Part shown: piece after piece, positions 56,362 to 64,000 of the stretch
How the letters are laid out: every line of letters starts with the position of its first letter
Numbering within the stretch: position 1 is the stretch's first letter
Source: Sphaerosporella brunnea
Lineage: Eukaryota > Ascomycota > Pezizomycetes > Pezizales > Pyronemataceae
NCBI GenBank assembly: GCA_008704415.1
Contig: VXIS01000135.1
Span: forward strand, 53,130-117,129
Length of the DNA stretch: 64,000 nt
Direction of reading: 5' to 3'
Position numbers and translations under genes: made by a program
Notes under the pieces: model-generated
What the model saw: the letters and a program-made list of their open reading frames with translations, nothing else
What the model was told of the DNA's origin: nothing
The model's database searches: none

Positions 56362-59166
56362 CTTGAGAGTAATATAGAAGAAACGGCAATGCACACTGTG
56401 CGAACCGGTGAAGAGGTCTGAAAGTACTGGAGTGGCGAGAAGGGACTTTTGCGATGAAAAGCCGCTTTTATTTGTCTTTTTCGGGTTTTTCCTTGTAAGA
56501 AAGGCGGCTGGTGTTGTCAACCAACAATAGCCGGGAGGAGCAGTATGATGACGAAGGTGCCAGGCGAGAGACAGGCGGACGTGGCAATGATAAGTTTGCG
56601 GCAAGAATGCTGGGTAGACCAGTCTAGGAGGAACAAGAAGAAGACAGGAACAAATGGCACGTCGACAACAACAACGTTCGAGAGAGGAGGATATCGCCGG
56701 AGGGCAAACGACAGCGATACAAAAATTGGGGAAGTTACGGTCAGGCCTCCACCAACTCCAGAATAGAACCGAGGGAGTGGTTCCGTTAAATTAGCTTTAT
56801 CAAGGGCTGCTCCCTCTCACGCACATGCGATGCGTCCCTTGCTGCTGGAAATCCGATACATATGTTGTACACCATCGACGCTCTCGGGCCTCAGGTATTC
56901 ATTCAATCGAGGGGACAGGGTTGTATGCCTGCGGATGGAGGTCAAACAACGTAGCCCAGGGCGGCCCACAATTCCAGAAACCCCTGCGCGCGCTTGATTG
57001 ATCGCTGTGGCCGGAAACAAACCGCATACAGCTACAGCGGGGGACGCTTTTGAACAAGGCGAAATAGTAGCGTCTGCTGCTGCCGCGGCCCTGCCTGCCA
57101 AACCCCGATAAACCTCGAGGAGAAAGGGGAGGGTGGGGGCATCGCATTAATTCTGTTGGCTAATTCCTGATGGAAAGGAGGCGTATACTGCATATCCGCT
57201 GTTTCGAGGCTGTCGTCGATGATGGGCTTATATTAAAAACAAGCAAACAACTCGCAGTGCGTTTGTGCGTTTGTGCACTTGGGGATTGGAATTGGACTGG
57301 GATCTTCCAGAGAGTCGGGTCATCGATGCATCTGCTACAAGACGCTCTGACCTCCTTTCCCACCAGCGAGGATATGATCCTGGTCGATAACCAAAGTCCC
57401 GGATCTCTCGACCCAACCTCTCTCGAGCGAGCTGCTGCTCAGTGTGGCCTCCCTCGCCGACTCCGTCAACTACCGCGAACCCTTTGGGCGCTGCAGCCTT
57501 GGGAGGTACCTAAGCGCCGATAATCTTTGGCGGAACTTTCCACATAGTAGTCTGAGAGTGACTTGTCTGTCTCGTCGAACAAATTTTCAATCCTATAGAG
57601 GAGAAGTCACAAGATAGCTTCCCCTTCACCGCGAGGACGTAAGCAAGAAGCGAGCGTTTGGTCCAAATTCAAATGACGCAATGTGCAGGCCAAAGCGGTT
57701 CATGGGGTTCGTATTCACGGTGTGCATCCGACTTGGCAATTATGGTGGGGGCCCGGTGGGGAAACGTGGTTGAAACGAAATAATGTCGCAAATGACTTTT
57801 CGCCCGGTGGGAACTGTCCTGGGGCGATCGCAAACCTCTTAGAGCTTGTGGCTTAAACCCTTTTGGGTTCTCGGGGCTGATCTGAGGGAAGTTACTGATG
57901 GCCATCTCAGAGTACCATAAGCATGGATTCTTCCTACTCCAGTGAGCTTCCTATCCTCATCAAACTCCATGTTCTCGGCGCCACATCTATAAACATCCGG
58001 TACCTAACCCGAAATTAAAAGCCCAAGTCCGTCATGATACCCACGTGGGTTCCATCGTCAAAAAGTGGCAGCCCTACCTTCAGCTCCGCAGCTAATTATC
58101 AAGCTGTATGCACCCCCACTCTGGGGGTGATTGCTGACTGGATTCGCGAGGGTTAGACCTTCTTTGAAACACCCCGCACTGTCTCAACGCTAGATCTTGG
58201 ACAAGCTCGCGTGCCAGCTTCGGATGTTTCGAGAGGTTTCCACTCCTCCGCCGCCGTAGTTTCGCTGGCTATTGCTTTGCGGCGCGGCTAATTAATTGTC
58301 TTTGCGCGTAACATGCAACTTTGGAGGAACAGTCACACACTGGCGTTTACGGCGCTTGATTGGATGCTGACAACTCAAACACTGGACATAACCGCGCCGG
58401 CTCGTCGCCGTGTGTATACAAGCACTACTGAAGCACGGCTTTTTGTCTCCGAGCTATCTGCAAAGATTGTGAGGATGGAAGACTCTTCCGTAAGCACTGT
58501 CTCGGCATAGCAAAGACCAAGCCAAGCTGGCTTGAGGCTATTCAATTTATTGAGGTTTAGTTATCGATTAACAAAGCATACTTCTGGGCTCGAAACGCTA
58601 GAAATCCGGTATGTTTGTTTGGAGTGCTGATATCAACGAGTCCTGACGAGTACTCTAGCTAGCTACGTGGCGCGCCTTGGTTAAGTCGGACGTCCGGACC
58701 CAGCTCGCAATGTCTCAAATCGCTATCTACTCTAGAGCCCAGTTACTGATCACTCGCAGCTTCATGGTCCGCGCTACACGACGTTCTCAGGAATGTGCAC
58801 CATGTTGTAGTTGTGATACAACTCATTTGTGTTCTCAAATCTTCCAAAGTCCATAGAACGCCCCTTCCAAATCCCAACTTGCCGCCCACCAAACTTCCAA
58901 ACTTCTTCACTGAACAAACGATGCATTGCAACTTCACCGTGCCATAATACAACCAACCCCACCCACAGCCGCAGCAGCACAACCGACTCAGCCGCTCATC
59001 TCCCATTTCAGCGCATTCTAAGCTTAATCGGAACCGAACCAATCCCCATCCTGCATTACCGAAAAGCCCGTCACACCTCTCTGTGCCACCCCCCCCTTTC
59101 CATTAATATAAATCCCCTTCCTTCCCTTCCTCATCTCCTGGGTAGATACCTAGGTTGGCTTAAAAG
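56362..59166. other. Mirror of the left-arm spacer
   Basis: Same content as 45366-48172, with single-base indels at about 58263, 58716, 58861 and 58903. No gene supported. Confidence 0.45.
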
Positions 59167-59402
59167 ATGTGTTTCGGTCACCTGAACCTCACCCGCGAGA
59201 AACTCCCAAAGAATAAGCCACCAAAGAACGCAAAGGAAGAAGGAGAGGAAGAAGAAGAAGAAGAGTGATGAGCACAGGTGAGTGACCTTGGCGACCATGG
59301 TGAGGGATGATCACGTGCACTAGGAGTACAGCGGTCGGATGTGGGGGGAGTGATGCCCCTGGGTGTGGGGGATGTGGTGGGTGTGGGGGGTGCGGGGCTG
59401 AG
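59167..59402 (+). pseudogene. Small gene B copy, frameshifted (right arm)
   Basis: Starts MCFGHLNLTREKLPKNKPPK as in the left arm, but an extra G after NAK changes the following Lys codons into Glu codons and brings a TGA at 59266-59268 after 33 residues. Exon 2 also differs (GAGTGATGCC versus GGATGATGCC, and one G fewer near the stop). The left-arm version is the readable one, so these look like errors or decay in this copy. Confidence 0.6.
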
Positions 59403-59790
59403 GCGGAGAACAGAGGATTGGGGAGGCGGCGGAGGTAGGAGGAAGGGAAGAATATTGAAGTGAAGTCCTGGGGCGAGTGATTATTTGTGTCGGCACTCCC
59501 CGGGAATGACCAGGTAGACCGTGTCAAATATTCTGTTTGGAACTCTGGGGTGGGATTTCTATTTACAAACACGGATGCGGTCGATCGGCTCCAGCCGAGA
59601 ATCAATGGCGTTACTTTCGGTGTAGGAATATTTGACGATCGACGGGTGATCACCGGTCACCGATTTGGGAGGCGCAACTTAGCTGAGGACTAGAGTACAA
59701 TCTCGCTGCTGGTGTTTATTGTGCCCGGGAATGCCCATCGCATACTTCAGCCATTCTGGTATCAACACAAAAGCACCCTACACAAGACCC

Positions 59791-60113
59791 ATTAACACCC
59801 ACCTCCACCTCCACCACCACCTCCGCACCCACCACCACCACCACCTCCTCCTCCTCCACATCCTGCTCCTCCGCCGCCGCCACACCCACCGCTGCTGTGG
59901 TGGTGACCGCCACCATGGTGTCCCCCGCTGGGAGCACTCGCACTGCTAGCCACGCCATCCCCGTCGCTGCACCGCCGTTGCTGTTACAACTTGTCAGCAC
60001 GGTATGTGCCTGTAATGGGGAGGAACTTACGAGTAGTACTGTGAGTGGCCTCCCTTTCTTGCTGGTCGAGTACCTGGCTTGGCGCTGGGCTTTTTGGAGC
60101 TGCCGAAGCACAT
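59791..60113 (-). pseudogene. Small gene A copy, frameshifted (right arm)
   Basis: Mirror of 44420-44742. One G is missing in exon 2 (minus strand GCGTGGCTAGC instead of GCGTGGGCTAGC, near 59950), so the Gly/Cys tail is read in another frame and runs past the true stop. Confidence 0.6.
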
Positions 60114-60744
60114 GATGAGGGTTATGTATTCGCCTTCTGTATGGGTTGTAGAGTAGAGTAGAGTAAAGTTTTCGTTCGCGGGATCCGGATTGCAACTGTG
60201 TGAAATGTGTTGTGTGTGGTTGTTCGATGACAGCGACGCGGGTGCTGTGTTTATAAATCCTCTCATCCCAACTCTGCTGGCGCGTCTCTGTGCTGACTCT
60301 TGCTGGCTCTCGTATACATCTGTCTGATCAACAGCCCATCACCGTGCTCACCGTGGCTGCGCATTTGTTGATGTGGTTACACGAGCGGGGCTTGTTTCTG
60401 AGATCGCCGTCCTTCCGGGTCCGTCATGGGCAAGGCACATTTCAGCCAGGGATCGGTCCGCGATGGGGTGTCTTACGAGAATCGGTGGACGTAGGGTCAC
60501 ACGCTTGTTACGAGTCACATTCGATCACTCGGAGGAAGCTTTCTCACGTGCGGCTAAAAATTAGCGGCTTGGCTTGGCGCAGATAGGTTTTCTGATTCGA
60601 AACTTTTTGCCTCCTCTTCTCTTTCTTCATCTCAGCGACACGCACCACGCCCCACCGCCACATTCACCGTTTCACTTCTTTTGTTTGTTTGCTACGCCTT
60701 ATACACAATCATCCAGTCCTTTGCCTTAATCATAATCCATCATA
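60114..60744. other. Mirror of the divergent promoter region
   Basis: Same content as 43789-44419, no gene seen. Confidence 0.5.
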
Positions 60745-62011
<1,267 letters not shown>

Positions 62012-62638
62012 CCAGCCCTAAAAGCCACAGCCGAGAGGTCAAGCAATTGAAGCCCACAAAGCAGCAGCCCGGGCTGTGAACAAAGCGAGTGATTTCTATT
62101 GAAGTAACCAGAATACCGTGCATGTCTCTTTAAGCTTGCCCGTCTCCCTATCTTTGCAATAGCGCTCCACTGAGTGAATGTTTTGAATTTCGTGCATAAG
62201 TTTCAAATACCAGCGCATTTGTTATCATCATTTATCATCATCACCATCACAATCACAATCACAAGCAAGCGGGCACATTCACGAACAACGTGACAACGCG
62301 GCAACGCCCATAACACGGGTTAAGCAGGCGGTTAGCTTAAAAATTCCGAAAAAAATTGGAGCGCTCCCAGCAAGGCCGCATCGTTATTTTCGGGTGTCTG
62401 TATGTATTCTACTTCCACTGTTCCACACGGCATTTCGCTTCTTCTGATATCTTTTCAATTGCCGAAAATGTTGAGACGTGTGATTTCCCTTTGGCAGTCG
62501 CAACCCAACCCATCCCAACACTAAGAAAGTGCAACGCGCAACGCGTAACGGCCACAATTAACGCCCTTCAACTCACTCACCTTCATTCTTCACGACATCG
62601 CCAGGTTGACTCAATTCTCTCGCGGGTACCAGTAAACC
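62012..62638. other. Mirror of the KRR1-reductase spacer
   Basis: Same content as 41894-42520, no gene seen. Confidence 0.5.
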
Positions 62639-63745
62639 ATGTATGTCACGGAATTCCTCGCCCGTGCGGACAGCTTCATCGGCCCCTACACCACTCACAC
62701 GCTTGCGTTCTTCGGCGCGGCGACTGTGGTGGTGTGCGCGCTCAAGTTCCTGAACGCCTTCCTCTCGCTGTTCATCCTCAGCGGAACCAACGTGAGCCCA
62801 TCCAAACCCAGACTTTTGACTTGACTCTGTTTGAATCGGGCCTCGCCTGCCCAGACCCTGGAAGCTAAAGCGGTGCACACATAACAGCTGCGCAAGTATG
62901 GACCTAAAGGTTCTTGGACCGTGATCACTGGAGCTTCAGACGGTATTGGCAAAGAGTTCGCGCTGCAGCTTGCTGCAAAGGGTTTCAACATCGTCCTCGT
63001 TTCCCGCACCGCCAGCAAGCTTGCCGCCCTCGCGACCGAGATCGAGAACAAGTACCCCGGTATCAAGACCAAGACGTTGGCAATGGACTTTTCGAAGGAC
63101 TCTGCCGAGGACTATAAGCGGCTTGCGGAGGTTGTCGACGGCCTCGACGTTGCGATTCTCGTCAACAACGTTGGGAAGAGCCACGACATGCCCGTTTCAT
63201 TCCTCGAGACTGCTGAGAGCGAAATGGAGGACATCATCACCATCAACGTCAAGGGCACCCTCAAGGTCACCCGAGCCGTCGCACCTGGAATGGTCGAGAG
63301 GAAGCGCGGATTGATCTTGACGATGGGATCTTTCGGTGGTTTCTTGCCTACCCCGCTGCTCGCTACCTACTCTGGTTCCAAGGCTTTCCTTCAGCACTGG
63401 TCGACTGCTCTCGGCGCCGAGCTGAAGCCTCATGGTGTGCACACCCAACTGGTCATCGGATACCTTATCACCAGCGCGATGAGCAAGGTCCGCAAGTCCT
63501 CGATGATGATCCCGACTCCGAAGCAGTTTGTCAAGGCTACCTTGAGCAAGATCAACTTGAAGGGAACCGCCGGAGGAATGGTCGGCACCATCACCCCGTT
63601 CTGGAGCCACGGAGTCATGCACTGGGCCATTCAGGAGCTCCTGGGCGTTTGGAATGGTATTGTTCTAGGACAGAACTACGGCATGCATGCGAACATTAGG
63701 AAGCGGGCATTGAGGAAGAAGGAAAGGGAAGCCAAGAAGGCCTAG
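62639..63745 (+). CDS. IFA38: Very-long-chain 3-ketoacyl-CoA reductase (right arm)
   Basis: Exons 62639-62791 and 62888-63745 (336 aa), identical in translation to 40787-41893. Intact SDR motifs [11 protein letters not shown] and YSGSK. Confidence 0.93.
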
Positions 63746-64000
63746 GGCTGGGGTTATCAGCCAGTTGTAGGGTGCATTTGTGCGTTCTTGTAGAGTCGAA
63801 ATACTTGTGTAGACGTAGACGGTTATCAGTCATCAATACAATGACCACGACTATTTGCTTCAAATGAGAACCCACGGGGATTGCTCTGTTTGGATTTCAA
63901 CTGGAGTTGAGCGCTGGTCAGTGCTGCCGTTAGCGATTTTGCCCCAACGCGAGATTTGAGCCGCACTATGATTTTGCCAAGACCCGCGTGCCAACCACCG

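Overview
The window looks like nuclear DNA of a filamentous ascomycete (Pezizomycotina). Genes are compact with short GT-AG introns (about 40-150 bp, branch sites like CTAAC), spacers carry long homopolymers and microsatellites, and housekeeping genes sit next to a graveyard of fungal transposons. No order or species can be named from the sequence alone. Gene models below were spliced by eye; frame was checked by summing exon lengths.

Layout. (1) 1-1200: 3' part of a galactose-1-phosphate uridylyltransferase gene. (2) About 2.5-17.6 kb: a transposon graveyard with Tad-like LINE 3' ends and zinc-knuckle tails, a broken piggyBac transposase joined to a Ty3/gypsy pol fragment, copia, Fot1/pogo, gypsy integrase and gag pieces, two related terminal-inverted-repeat elements (one carrying a Myb/SANT-like coiled-coil gene), a MITE, and two cytochrome P450 pseudogene pieces of opposite polarity (an N-terminal piece at 2.75 kb and a C-terminal piece at 16 kb). 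(3) 18.8-33.1 kb: sparse single-copy genes, namely a small charged protein, a LanC-like protein, an aldo/keto reductase, a membrane-anchored DUF3445/HODM-type protein, a small secreted protein and an unrecognised four-exon gene. (4) 36.0-40.2 kb: the Nup155/Nup170 scaffold nucleoporin. (5) 40.5 kb to the right end: one enormous inverted duplication.

The inverted duplication has zero spacer. Its centre lies between 52269 and 52270, and each arm is at least 11.73 kb; the right arm runs off the window. Each arm holds a 3-ketoacyl-CoA reductase gene, the ribosome-biogenesis gene KRR1, a LaeA-like methyltransferase, a MITE about 215 bp from the centre, and three tiny genes of one family. The arms differ mainly by 1-5 bp indels in homopolymers and simple repeats, and these break different small genes in different arms. 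That pattern, plus the absence of a spacer, makes a fold-back assembly or library artefact the leading explanation, though a recent real palindrome cannot be excluded from sequence alone.

The most novel-looking biology is the small-gene family. The proteins (62, 61 and 90 aa) begin Met-Cys, continue with a Lys/Pro-rich segment, are interrupted by a phase-2 intron, and end in a Gly/Cys-rich tail. I do not recognise this family. One member is intact only in the right arm and two only in the left arm.

The genes do not form one obvious pathway: galactose metabolism, very-long-chain fatty acid elongation, 18S rRNA processing, nuclear pore scaffold and stress or secondary-metabolism regulators are interspersed as is normal in fungal chromosomes.
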